Translations under genes and position numbers: made by a program
Shown here: in pieces, positions 13,932-21,150 of the stretch
How positions within the stretch are numbered: the first letter of the stretch is position 1
Layout of the letters: every line of letters begins with the position of its first letter
The notes under the pieces: model-generated
Told to the model about the DNA's origin: nothing
The model's input: only the letters and a program-made list of their open reading frames with translations
Databases searched by the model: none
DNA from: an uncultured Flavobacteriales bacterium
Lineage (GTDB): Bacteria > Bacteroidota > Bacteroidia > Palsa-965
Reading direction: 5' to 3'
Assembly (NCBI GenBank): GCA_946478675.1
Contig: CAMLEF010000034.1
Coordinates: 1 to 21,564 of the forward strand
Length of the DNA stretch: 21,564 nt

Positions 13932-15203
13932 ATGTACGCTGTTGTCGATTGCAATAATTTTTTCGCTTCCTGTGAGCGCGTTTTCCGGCCCGACCTGAAA
14001 GAGAAACCGGTTGTCGTGCTCTCCAATAACGACGGTTGCATCGTGTCGCGTTCGGCAGAAGCCAAGGCGCTCGGGATAAAAATGGCTGTGCCGTTTTTCG
14101 AAGTGCGCGATCTCCTTCGACAAAACGATGTAAAAGTTTTCTCTTCGAACTATACGCTCTACGGCGATTTTTCCGGTCGCGTGATGGATGCGCTTTCCGA
14201 ATTCGTAGACGGCGAAGACGATCTCGAAGTGTATTCCATCGACGAAGCGTTCCTCAATCTCGCGCCGCTGCTGCCGTATCACCTGCCGCAGGAATATTGC
14301 GCGCGTATCCGCAGGAACGTGGAGCAGTGGACCGGCATTCCCGTCAGCATCGGTGTGGCGCCTACGAAAACGCTTTCGAAAATTGCGAACGACGTCGCGA
14401 AGCAGTACAAAGGATACGGCGGCGTTTTTGTGATGGACACGCCCGAACGCACCGAAAAAGTGCTCGACGCAACACCCGTCCGCGACGTCTGGGGCATCGG
14501 CTATCGCCTGGCGCGGCAGCTTGGGGAATACGGCATCGCTACGGCGAAACGGCTGCGCGATGCGGATGAAGGCTGGATCAAAAAGAAATTCGGCGTCACC
14601 GTGCTGCGAACCGTTTACGAATTGCGCGGCCGCCCCTGCTTTTTTGACGGCAGCGTTCCCGAAGTCCGCAAGAGCATTGCCAGCACGCGCTCATTCGGCA
14701 ACAACGTGACTTCGTTCGAAGACCTGCGCGAGGCGGTGGCCACTTACATTTCATGGGCCGCGGTGAAGCTGCGCAAACAGCAATCCGCCGCGCGCGGTCT
14801 CTACGTTTTCATTCTCACGAACAAGCTCAATTACAAGCCGCGCATGCAGGAAGGTGCTTTCCGCGAATTGCCCGTCGCCACCGAAAGCACGCCGGAGCTC
14901 ATTCACTATGCTACGGAATTGCTGCGCGGACTTTACCGCGACGGCAGTGTCTACAAGAAAGCCGGTGTCGTGCTCTCGGGAATTACGCCGCGGACAAACG
15001 TTCAGCTGAGCGCATTCGACAAGATCGATCGCGACAAATCCGGGACGCTCATGGAAGCGATCGACCGCATCAACCGCGTGAACGGCGAAGGCATGATCAA
15101 ATTCGCAGCCACCGGTGTGAAGAATAACTGGATGATGCGTTCCGGCATGCGCTCGCCGAATTACACGACGCGGTGGAAAGAACTCCCGGTGGCAACCGTC
15201 TGA
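13932..15203 (+). CDS. umuC: UmuC, catalytic subunit of translesion DNA polymerase V
   Basis: The 423-aa Y-family polymerase is full length. Catalytic acids are Asp6 in YAVVDCNNFFASCERVF and Asp104-Glu105 in VYSIDEAFL. Other signature segments are SNNDGCIVSRSAEAKALGIK and IGVAPTKTLSKIANDVAKQ. A C-terminal DUF4113 domain (residues about 370-420, ending in SPNYTTRWKELPVATV) is specific to UmuC. It should copy past DNA lesions together with UmuD'. The ATG at 13932 gives the standard N-terminus. A TTGACA (13864-13869) and a TATTTTTT (13907-13914) lie upstream but do not make a convincing promoter pair, and I found no clear LexA-type operator. It is separated from umuD by the opposite-strand haem-binding gene. 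Confidence 0.96.
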   Translation: MYAVVDCNNFFASCERVFRPDLKEKPVVVLSNNDGCIVSRSAEAKALGIKMAVPFFEVRDLLRQNDVKVFSSNYTLYGDFSGRVMDALSEFVDGEDDLEVYSIDEAFLNLAPLLPYHLPQEYCARIRRNVEQWTGIPVSIGVAPTKTLSKIANDVAKQYKGYGGVFVMDTPERTEKVLDATPVRDVWGIGYRLARQLGEYGIATAKRLRDADEGWIKKKFGVTVLRTVYELRGRPCFFDGSVPEVRKSIASTRSFGNNVTSFEDLREAVATYISWAAVKLRKQQSAARGLYVFILTNKLNYKPRMQEGAFRELPVATESTPELIHYATELLRGLYRDGSVYKKAGVVLSGITPRTNVQLSAFDKIDRDKSGTLMEAIDRINRVNGEGMIKFAATGVKNNWMMRSGMRSPNYTTRWKELPVATV

Positions 15204-15241
15204 ACACTGTTTAGCAAATCTGATTTTCCTGCTTGTTCTAA

Positions 15242-15289
15242 CGAAGCCGGGAACGTTTCGCATTCGCATGAAACAGGTTCCCGACTTCG
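15242..15289. terminator. Hairpin between convergent umuC and T9SS-cargo genes
   Basis: CGAAG-CGGGAAC (from 15242) pairs with GTTCCCG-CTTCG (to 15289), with a C-A mismatch. An inner GTTTC (15255-15259) pairs with GAAAC (15270-15274), leaving a 10-nt loop and a 2-nt bulge. It has no flanking T-run, so it is at best an atypical terminator, usable from both strands. It does not consist of tandem repeats, unlike the hairpins at other gene ends here. Confidence 0.5.
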
Positions 15290-15307
15290 CCCGAACAGGC
15301 AGAGAAT

Positions 15308-16684
15308 TTATTGCACGATCAATCGACGCAGCAACTGTGCGTTTTCCTGTACCATCACCACTGTATACGCGCCTTTCGCAAGCGTGTTTGTGTCGATGAA
15401 GAAACGCTGCGCGCCGTAACCGTTCACCGTTTCTTCGGAAACGACTCTGCCGGTTTCATCGAGCATGCGGATCGTTGTCGTTTCGCTCGTCGCGTTCCAT
15501 TCGAGCCAGCTGCCTTCCGTGCACGGGTTCGGGAACAATTTCACAAGACCGAAGCGGTTCCAGTCGGGGCCGGTGCTCAACGGTGACGATTTCAGCTGCA
15601 CGTCATCAATGAATAACACGTTGCCGCCGTTGGTGCTGTCGAGGTTGTTGTAAGTCGACGCGAGTGTCAGTTGCAACGTGTCCGGCGCGGAGAAACACAT
15701 GAATGGAACGGAGAAGTACGTCCACGTTGCAGCCGGCGGAAGCCCGGTCATTTGTCCGCCGACGGGTGTGCCGTTGTTCGTGCAGTTGATGAAAACCGTT
15801 GCGCTGTCGGTGCCGGTCGGCGTGAATTTGTACCAGCCGGTGAGCGTATCGATCAGTTGCGAATACGGCCGTCCACCGACGGGCGGGCTGTTGGGCGGAA
15901 GCTGTCCGGTGGAGGCGACGCCGGGAAGAATGTTGGAGCCGCCGTACGAAACATTCGCCAGTCGCAGGCAGTACGTTCCGGAATGCGCGTTGGTCGAACG
16001 GTAAGCCGTATCACCGATCGTTGCCCAGCCGGTGGGAAGGTATTCTGTGCGCGGCACCCAGTTTTCGAAGCTGCCGTTCAGCTGCGCCGGTTGCGAAGGA
16101 ACACCGCTGAACACGAGGTTGTCGAGCTGCAGCATGCTGCCGGGAATGCCCTGCGAAGAATAAGCGTTGCTCGAAGCGGCGCCGATGATGATGCTGTCGG
16201 GTGTAGCGCTGATCGGAATGTTCAGCGTAACGGAAAACGGCGTGTAAACGGAATGCGTTCCCGTGAAAACGCCGCCGTCGAAGCTAACGGGAACACCGCC
16301 CTGCTTGAACACGACGAAGATGATGCCCGTGTCGCCGGCGGGAATGTTGCATTTGTAATAACCCGTCAATGCAATGGGGCGCTGATTGTAGGGAATGCCG
16401 CCGTTGAAGCTGTTGGGATCGCCGTTGATGCAATAACCGAACGACGTATCCTGTCCGTTCGTGACGGTCGTCATGCGCAGCGCGTACGTTCCCTGCTGCG
16501 GATCGGTAACGCGCGTGACGTTTGCCGGCAGCATCATCAGCATGTTCTGCGTGTTCGACGTCTGGTAATACTGCGGATCGTTGTAGGAAGACGGCGTCCA
16601 GTTTTCAAAGCCTCCGTTGGGAATGGTTTGCGCGGCGGCCATTGCGGAAATGAAAACAGGAACAGCGAGTAGAAGTTTTTTCAT
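15308..16684 (-). CDS. Secreted protein with two related beta-sandwich domains and a T9SS type A sorting domain
   Basis: The 458-aa protein has a signal peptide (MKKLLLAVPVFISAMAAAQ). Two related domains follow, at about residues 21-195 and 200-367. Each opens with a similar phrase (IPNGGFENWTPSS and LNGSFENWVPRTE) and contains matching TYALRM / TYCLRL and LTGYYK / LTGWYK segments, consistent with jelly-roll, carbohydrate-binding-like modules. The C-terminus (about 380-458) is a type A sorting domain: LFPNPCTEGSWLEWN, MLDETGRVV, and a terminal LLRRLIVQ. It is therefore predicted to leave the cell through the type IX secretion system and to be attached to the surface or released. No enzyme motif is seen. 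The start at 16684 is fixed by the signal peptide. Confidence 0.85.
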   Translation of the reverse strand: MKKLLLAVPVFISAMAAAQTIPNGGFENWTPSSYNDPQYYQTSNTQNMLMMLPANVTRVTDPQQGTYALRMTTVTNGQDTSFGYCINGDPNSFNGGIPYNQRPIALTGYYKCNIPAGDTGIIFVVFKQGGVPVSFDGGVFTGTHSVYTPFSVTLNIPISATPDSIIIGAASSNAYSSQGIPGSMLQLDNLVFSGVPSQPAQLNGSFENWVPRTEYLPTGWATIGDTAYRSTNAHSGTYCLRLANVSYGGSNILPGVASTGQLPPNSPPVGGRPYSQLIDTLTGWYKFTPTGTDSATVFINCTNNGTPVGGQMTGLPPAATWTYFSVPFMCFSAPDTLQLTLASTYNNLDSTNGGNVLFIDDVQLKSSPLSTGPDWNRFGLVKLFPNPCTEGSWLEWNATSETTTIRMLDETGRVVSEETVNGYGAQRFFIDTNTLAKGAYTVVMVQENAQLLRRLIVQ

Positions 16685-16699
16685 AGGGTTGTCTTTACT

Positions 16700-16707
16700 C
16701 AAAAATA
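16700..16707 (-). promoter_or_regulatory. -7 element for the T9SS-cargo gene (TATTTTTG)
   Basis: The minus strand reads TATTTTTG, a perfect TAnnTTTG match, 15 nt before the ATG at 16684. It supports that start codon. Confidence 0.4.
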
Positions 16708-16833
16708 GCAATTCGCGGCGATCGTTTCCGTGCGTAAAACAACAGCGCAAAAACAGCGTTCTCTCTTCTGAAAACCGCTTGCTGTGCGCCGTTAAAGAAT
16801 GTTAACCTTCCTTAGCTGCGGAATGCGGTTTGT

Positions 16834-16841
16834 TAATTTTG
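16834..16841 (+). promoter_or_regulatory. -7 element for the histidine kinase operon (TAATTTTG)
   Basis: TAATTTTG matches TAnnTTTG perfectly and ends 6 nt before the ATG at 16848, so the mRNA may be nearly leaderless. It argues against the in-frame ATG at 16830, which lies upstream of the box. Confidence 0.4.
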
Positions 16842-16847
16842 TTTGGC

Positions 16848-18413
16848 ATGAAAATCATTTCTCCGAAGCTCATCACGTTCCTGGCCGGCGCAGCCCTGCT
16901 GGGATTGTGTGTGATCCAGTATTATTGGATCAGCAATGCGGTTTCGCAGAAGCACGAGCATTTCGGGCAGGACGTTCGTGAAGCGCTCGTGCAGGTTTCG
17001 CGCAAGTACAGCATTCACCAGGCGCAGGTGCGCCGCATGCGTCACCTCAGCTATCACCGCCAGAGCTACATCGATCCTGCGCAGAACAACTACGCGCAAT
17101 CGCAGGTGAACGTGTACGAAGAATTCGTTTCCGATTCCGCCGGCCAGGTGCGTCGCAGCCAGCGCAGCCGCACGTATCCCGGCGACACGCTCTCTCGCGA
17201 ATACAACAGCGGCGTTTCCGCCAACACGATCCATTCGAATTCGATCCGCCCCGGCACCAGCACGGTTCCGCCCGATTACAACAATCCCGGTCTCCTCTTC
17301 CACAATTTCTTCGACGAGGTCGTGCACATCAACGTGTACAACGATTACAACAACTACGTCGACACGTCGCTGATCGATTCGCTGCTGCGCAATGAGCTCA
17401 TGAGCCGCGGCATCAACACGCGTTACGTCTGGGCGATCCTCAATACGCCCGTCAACGTTTTCTCCAGCGATCATCTCTCGCCCGACCCGCTGCAGGACAG
17501 TTTGCTGTGCAGCCGTTACCGCGTGAGCCTGATGCAGGACAACCTCTTTTCGCAGCCGCGCGCGCTGGCGATCTACTTCCCGAACGAGCGCAGCTACATT
17601 CTCCGCTCGATCCTCGGCATGCTCGTGCTTTCGGCGATGTTCATCGTGTTCATCATCCTGCTGTTCTATTATTCGATCACGACCATTTACCGGCAGAAGC
17701 AACTTTCCGAGGTGAAGAACGACTTTATCAGCAACATGACACACGAGCTGAAAACGCCGATCTCCACCATCTCGCTGGCCTGCGAAGTGCTCGGCGATGA
17801 AGCGGTGACGAAAACAAAAGAGCGCACCGATCGTTACGTGTCAATGATCAAGGAAGAGAACAAGCGCCTGAGCATCCTCGTGGAAAACGTGCTGCAGACG
17901 GCGATCCTCGACAAAGGAAATTTCAAGCTGAAACCGGTCACGATCAACCTGCACGAGCTGATCACGCAGGCGATCGGAAGCGTGCAGCTCTCTGTCGACA
18001 AGAAGCACGGCGAGCTCATCCCGGAATTGAAAGCGAAACAGCCCGAGCTGGTTGCCGACCGCACGCATATCCAGAACGTGATCTACAACCTGCTCGACAA
18101 CGCCATCAAATACACGCCGGAAAAACCGCTGGTGCGCATTCACACGGAAGATACCGCCGACGGCATCGAGTTCTGGGTGGAAGACAACGGCATCGGCATC
18201 AGCCGCGAGAACCAGAAAAAAATATTTGAAAAACTTTACCGCGTACCCACCGGGAATATCCACGACGTGAAAGGGTTCGGCCTCGGGCTGAGCTACGTGA
18301 AAGCGATCGTGGAGAAACACGGTGGCCAGGTGTGGGTGGAAAGCGAGCCCGGCAGCGGCAGCCGTTTCCACGTGCGCCTCCCCTATACGCCAAACGAAAA
18401 ACCGAATTTATGA
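16848..18413 (+). CDS. Sensor histidine kinase
   Basis: The 521-aa inner-membrane kinase begins MKIISPKLITFLAG. It has two membrane helices (about residues 7-27 and 254-279) enclosing a ~225-residue periplasmic sensor with no recognised domain, rich in Tyr, Asn and Ser. The cytoplasmic part holds the HisKA H-box DFISNMTHELKTPIS (phosphorylated His299), the N-box NVIYNLLDNAIKYTPE, G1 VEDNGIGIS and G2 GFGLGLSYVKAIVEKHGG. No HAMP domain is evident between helix 2 and HisKA. Its TGA overlaps the ATG of the response regulator (ATGA), which fixes the pairing. The signal sensed is unknown. Confidence 0.95.
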   Translation: MKIISPKLITFLAGAALLGLCVIQYYWISNAVSQKHEHFGQDVREALVQVSRKYSIHQAQVRRMRHLSYHRQSYIDPAQNNYAQSQVNVYEEFVSDSAGQVRRSQRSRTYPGDTLSREYNSGVSANTIHSNSIRPGTSTVPPDYNNPGLLFHNFFDEVVHINVYNDYNNYVDTSLIDSLLRNELMSRGINTRYVWAILNTPVNVFSSDHLSPDPLQDSLLCSRYRVSLMQDNLFSQPRALAIYFPNERSYILRSILGMLVLSAMFIVFIILLFYYSITTIYRQKQLSEVKNDFISNMTHELKTPISTISLACEVLGDEAVTKTKERTDRYVSMIKEENKRLSILVENVLQTAILDKGNFKLKPVTINLHELITQAIGSVQLSVDKKHGELIPELKAKQPELVADRTHIQNVIYNLLDNAIKYTPEKPLVRIHTEDTADGIEFWVEDNGIGISRENQKKIFEKLYRVPTGNIHDVKGFGLGLSYVKAIVEKHGGQVWVESEPGSGSRFHVRLPYTPNEKPNL

Positions 18414-19108
18414 CGACTGAAACCAAAACCCGCATCCTGCTTGCAGAAGACGATCCGAACCTCGGCCACCTTTTGCAGGAATACCTTGACGCCAAAGGCT
18501 ACGAAACCGTTCTTGCCACCAATGGAAAAGAAGGTTTCGAACAATTCCGCAAGCACACGTTCGACCTCTGCATGCTCGACGTGATGATGCCGGTGAAGGA
18601 TGGATACACGCTCGCCAAAGAGATCCGCGCCGTGAACAAAGAAATTCCGATCGTTTTCCTCACAGCCAAGTCGATGAAGGAAGATGCGATCGAAGGTTTC
18701 AATGCCGGCGCCGACGATTACATCACCAAGCCGTTCAGCATGGAAGAGCTGCTGCTGCGTCTCAAAGCGATCCTTCGTCGCACGAAAGGCGGCGCGCTCA
18801 ACATGGAGCAGACGCAATTCACGATCGGCGATTACAAATTCGATTACACGCGCCAGGCGCTCGAGTTCGGCAACAAATCGCAGAAGCTGACGTCGAAAGA
18901 AGCCGACCTGCTCCGCCTGCTTGCGCTGCACAAGAATGAAGTGCTCGACCGTTCCTTCGCGCTCAATACGATCTGGGGCGACGACAGCTATTTCAACTCG
19001 CGCAGCATGGATGTTTACATCGCGAAGCTGCGCAAGTATCTCAAGGAAGATCCCGCCGTCGAGATCATGAACATCCACGGACGCGGCTTCCGTCTCATCG
19101 CTAAATAA
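18410..19108 (+). CDS. OmpR/PhoB-family response regulator
   Basis: The 232-aa protein has an N-terminal receiver domain with acidic pair Asp14/Asp15 (LLAEDDPNL), phospho-acceptor Asp57 (CMLDVMMP), Thr85 and Lys107 (YITKPFS). A C-terminal winged-helix domain follows (about residues 133-232), with LTSKEADLLRLLALHKNEV and RSMDVYIAKLRKYLKED. It is the cognate partner of the upstream kinase, with overlapping stop/start codons. Earlier in-frame ATG codons lie inside the kinase gene and are rejected. The end of the gene overlaps the stop of the converging receiver-like gene by 8 bp. Confidence 0.96.
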   Translation: MTTETKTRILLAEDDPNLGHLLQEYLDAKGYETVLATNGKEGFEQFRKHTFDLCMLDVMMPVKDGYTLAKEIRAVNKEIPIVFLTAKSMKEDAIEGFNAGADDYITKPFSMEELLLRLKAILRRTKGGALNMEQTQFTIGDYKFDYTRQALEFGNKSQKLTSKEADLLRLLALHKNEVLDRSFALNTIWGDDSYFNSRSMDVYIAKLRKYLKEDPAVEIMNIHGRGFRLIAK

Positions 19109-19520
19109 GCAGCAGCCGGAACAGGCCCAGCCGGATCATCACGCGCGCGAAATCGCCGTAGGTGACCGGTTTTGCCATGTGCGCTGAAATTCCGAAGCCG
19201 TAGAAAATTTCCACGCCGGGCATTTCACCGGAGGCGACTGTTACGACCAGCGGTGTTTTGGCCAATTGGGGATGCGCTTTCACTTTCATCACCGCGTCCA
19301 TCGTTCGCCGGTGCGGCAGGTCGATGAGCACGAGCGCGGGAGCGACCGCCAGGTTGTTTTTCGTCTCGCCTGAAAACAGCAGGTTGTAAATTTCATCTCC
19401 GTAGCGGATGCACGTCAGGCGGCAATACAGGTGATTGTCGTGGAATAGTCCGTTAACAGCCGTTTTGTTGTTTTCTTCTTCGTAGATGAACAGGATCTCT
19501 GTAGTGTGTTCGCCGGTCAT
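19101..19520 (-). CDS. Single-domain receiver-like (CheY-like) protein, degenerate
   Basis: The 139-aa protein has the receiver-domain layout. Strand 1 ends EILFIYEEENN, the acceptor-type site is PALVLIDLPHRR (Asp67), then comes TPLVVTVASGE (Thr94), and then AHMAKPVTYGDFARV (Lys117). The usual Asp-Asp pair is replaced by YEEEN, and the Asp67 loop has extra basic residues. Phosphorylation and Mg2+ binding are therefore uncertain. It starts 3 nt after the stop of the XRE regulator, so it is the second gene of that operon. It overlaps the response regulator end by 8 bp in opposite orientation. A role as an output adaptor or decoy for the neighbouring kinase is only a guess. Confidence 0.7.
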   Translation of the reverse strand: MTGEHTTEILFIYEEENNKTAVNGLFHDNHLYCRLTCIRYGDEIYNLLFSGETKNNLAVAPALVLIDLPHRRTMDAVMKVKAHPQLAKTPLVVTVASGEMPGVEIFYGFGISAHMAKPVTYGDFARVMIRLGLFRLLLI

Positions 19521-19523
19521 GAC

Positions 19524-19778
19524 TCAGGAGCGGTTATCGAATCCGTTGAGCAGTTCTTTCAACGAGATCTCGAGGGCATCCGCAATTCTTTTCAATGCAT
19601 AAATGGAAGGATTCACTCTTCCTTTCTCAATACGAATAAGGTTCGGTTTATCCATAAAACACCGGCGGGCGAGCTCCGAAACGGAAATGTTCTTGCCCGC
19701 CCTGATCTTGCCGATATGGGCGCCAAGTTGTTCCAGGAATATCGCCTGTTCTTTTTTCTCGCTTTCTTGAATTCCCAT
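19524..19778 (-). CDS. XRE-family helix-turn-helix regulator
   Basis: The 84-aa protein is one HTH_3/XRE domain (residues about 17-77): LGAHIGKIRAGKNISVSELA, the recognition-helix region RRCFMDKPNLIRIEKG, and VNPSIYALKRIADALEISLKELL. The chosen ATG at 19778 is preceded by a purine-rich, Shine-Dalgarno-like AGGAGAAAGAAGGA, unlike most genes here. A longer frame from 19856 is rejected, since it would start inside the leader. It forms an operon with the receiver-like gene (3-nt gap). It may autoregulate; no operator could be identified with confidence. Confidence 0.88.
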   Translation of the reverse strand: MGIQESEKKEQAIFLEQLGAHIGKIRAGKNISVSELARRCFMDKPNLIRIEKGRVNPSIYALKRIADALEISLKELLNGFDNRS

Positions 19779-20163
19779 CGTATCCTTCTTTCTCCTTTTA
19801 TAAAATGGTGCAAGTAAAATAGTTTTTGTCCCTTTTGCGGGTATCGAATCTGACACCTGATGAAATAGCCCCTGTTTTCAGGCGTAAATGCTGAGAAGAA
19901 ACCGGGTGCGGATGCGGGAACTGGTTCGGAATCCGTAAGAAAAGTCCAGGTCAGCGGTGCCCTGAAAAAATGCAGCGGGTAAAAAAACTTTCGGCCGTTG
20001 CCGGTCAGACATTCAACAATTCAAACCGGCATACACCACAAATTTCCGCACTTTTCATCAGCCGGAGACGCGATGAACAGTGGATTTCGACGGGTGGTAG
20101 GAAATATAATACAACCGGCCGGATAAGCCGGATTGCTGACGAAGAAGAGAAAAAAACGAAGCG
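19779..20163. other. Gene-free region between the XRE and DUF3078 genes
   Basis: This 385-bp region holds the leader and promoter of the XRE operon at its left end. A TATTTTAC on the minus strand (19814-19821) is an imperfect -7 box. A small inverted repeat CCTGA/TCAGG (19856-19860, 19878-19882) lies close by. Near 20112-20135 a short hairpin (CAACCGG/CCGG-ATTG) could end the DUF3078 transcript. A 65-aa + strand frame (19970-20167) has no protein-like features. Confidence 0.5.
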
Positions 20164-21105
20164 TTAGATTTTCAGCGCGAAGCCGACACCGAGCACCTGG
20201 CGGAACTGCAGGCGCGGGCCTGCTCCGTCGATCACACCATCGTGGTTGTTATCGATGGGAATGCTGATGTCGTTGTCGTAGATCGCCTGCATGTTGAACG
20301 TGGCGGAAATGTACTTGTTCACTTTCAGCGACAGCAGCACTTCTGCGTTCACGTCGATGTTCTGCGGGTCCTTCAGGTAATTCGTGAACAGCTCGCAGCG
20401 CGCGGTCAGCAGCACATTCTTCATGATCTCCGAATTGTACTGTGCGCGGATGTAGCCGCCGAATTCATAACGCGCGAGCTTCCCCGGCGTGATCACGTTG
20501 CCGGCTGTATCGTACGTCGCTTTTTCCACGCCGAAAGAACCGCTGTTCGCCAGCGCCTGGTTGCGCACGAACGTTACACGACCGGTGAGCGGCGCGATGA
20601 GCACGGAAGTTTTTTTGTTCGGCTTGTAATCGAGACCGATCGCCAGCGTGAGATAAGCCGGCGCCATGAAATCCGACAACAGCGTGGGCGGAGTGGTTTC
20701 GTAATCGTAGCCCGGCTGGAACTGCGTTTTGAATCCGAGCAGCGCGGAATAATACCACACGCGACCGAATGCATAACGGCCGTATTTCGAAGTGAAATCG
20801 ATCTTGTCGTCCGTCTTGCGAAGGCTCGAAGTTTTGCCCTGCTGCAGCAAACCGTAAGCGAGATCGAGATTATTGTCCCAGCTGATCGTCGAGTCTTTTT
20901 TGTAATTGATGTGCGCATTTGCCAGCGCTTGTCCCGAGAGCGAGTTGACGCCGCCCGCCGCCCAGTTGGTGTACGACGACTGCGTGAAGTTGAAGCCGAT
21001 CAGCGCGCCGCGGTGCCAGTGACGAAGACTGTCGGGCAGGCTGTTTTTTTTCTGTGCGGCGAGGGTCAGCGGAAGCAGGAAGAACAGGACGAGGTACTTT
21101 TTCAT
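20164..21105 (-). CDS. DUF3078 outer-envelope protein
   Basis: The 313-aa protein has a signal peptide (MKKYLVLFFLLPLTLAAQ). The family signature follows: GALIGFNFTQSSYTNWAAGGVNS, then WDNNLDLAYGLLQQG. Alternating hydrophobic/polar segments rich in aromatic residues run to the C-terminus (RLQFRQVLGVGFALKI), the pattern of an outer-membrane beta-barrel. DUF3078 has no established function that I can name. The start at 21105 is fixed by the signal peptide, and a longer frame from 21126 is rejected. A perfect -7 octamer lies 19 nt upstream. It follows the SDR gene, which ends 45 bp before its start. Confidence 0.88.
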   Translation of the reverse strand: MKKYLVLFFLLPLTLAAQKKNSLPDSLRHWHRGALIGFNFTQSSYTNWAAGGVNSLSGQALANAHINYKKDSTISWDNNLDLAYGLLQQGKTSSLRKTDDKIDFTSKYGRYAFGRVWYYSALLGFKTQFQPGYDYETTPPTLLSDFMAPAYLTLAIGLDYKPNKKTSVLIAPLTGRVTFVRNQALANSGSFGVEKATYDTAGNVITPGKLARYEFGGYIRAQYNSEIMKNVLLTARCELFTNYLKDPQNIDVNAEVLLSLKVNKYISATFNMQAIYDNDISIPIDNNHDGVIDGAGPRLQFRQVLGVGFALKI

Positions 21106-21123
21106 GGGAGTGTTTTCTCGGGA

Positions 21124-21131
21124 CAAAATTA
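21124..21131 (-). promoter_or_regulatory. -7 element for the DUF3078 gene (TAATTTTG)
   Basis: The minus strand reads TAATTTTG, a perfect TAnnTTTG match, in the 45-bp gap between the SDR stop and the DUF3078 start. The gene may thus be transcribed on its own as well as with the SDR gene. Confidence 0.4.
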
Positions 21132-21150
21132 GGGAAACTCGCTGTACGGA

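Noticed and set aside
19970..20167. 65-aa + strand frame before the DUF3078 gene end
   Set aside because: Composition is not protein-like, there is no ribosome site, and it runs into the converging gene.
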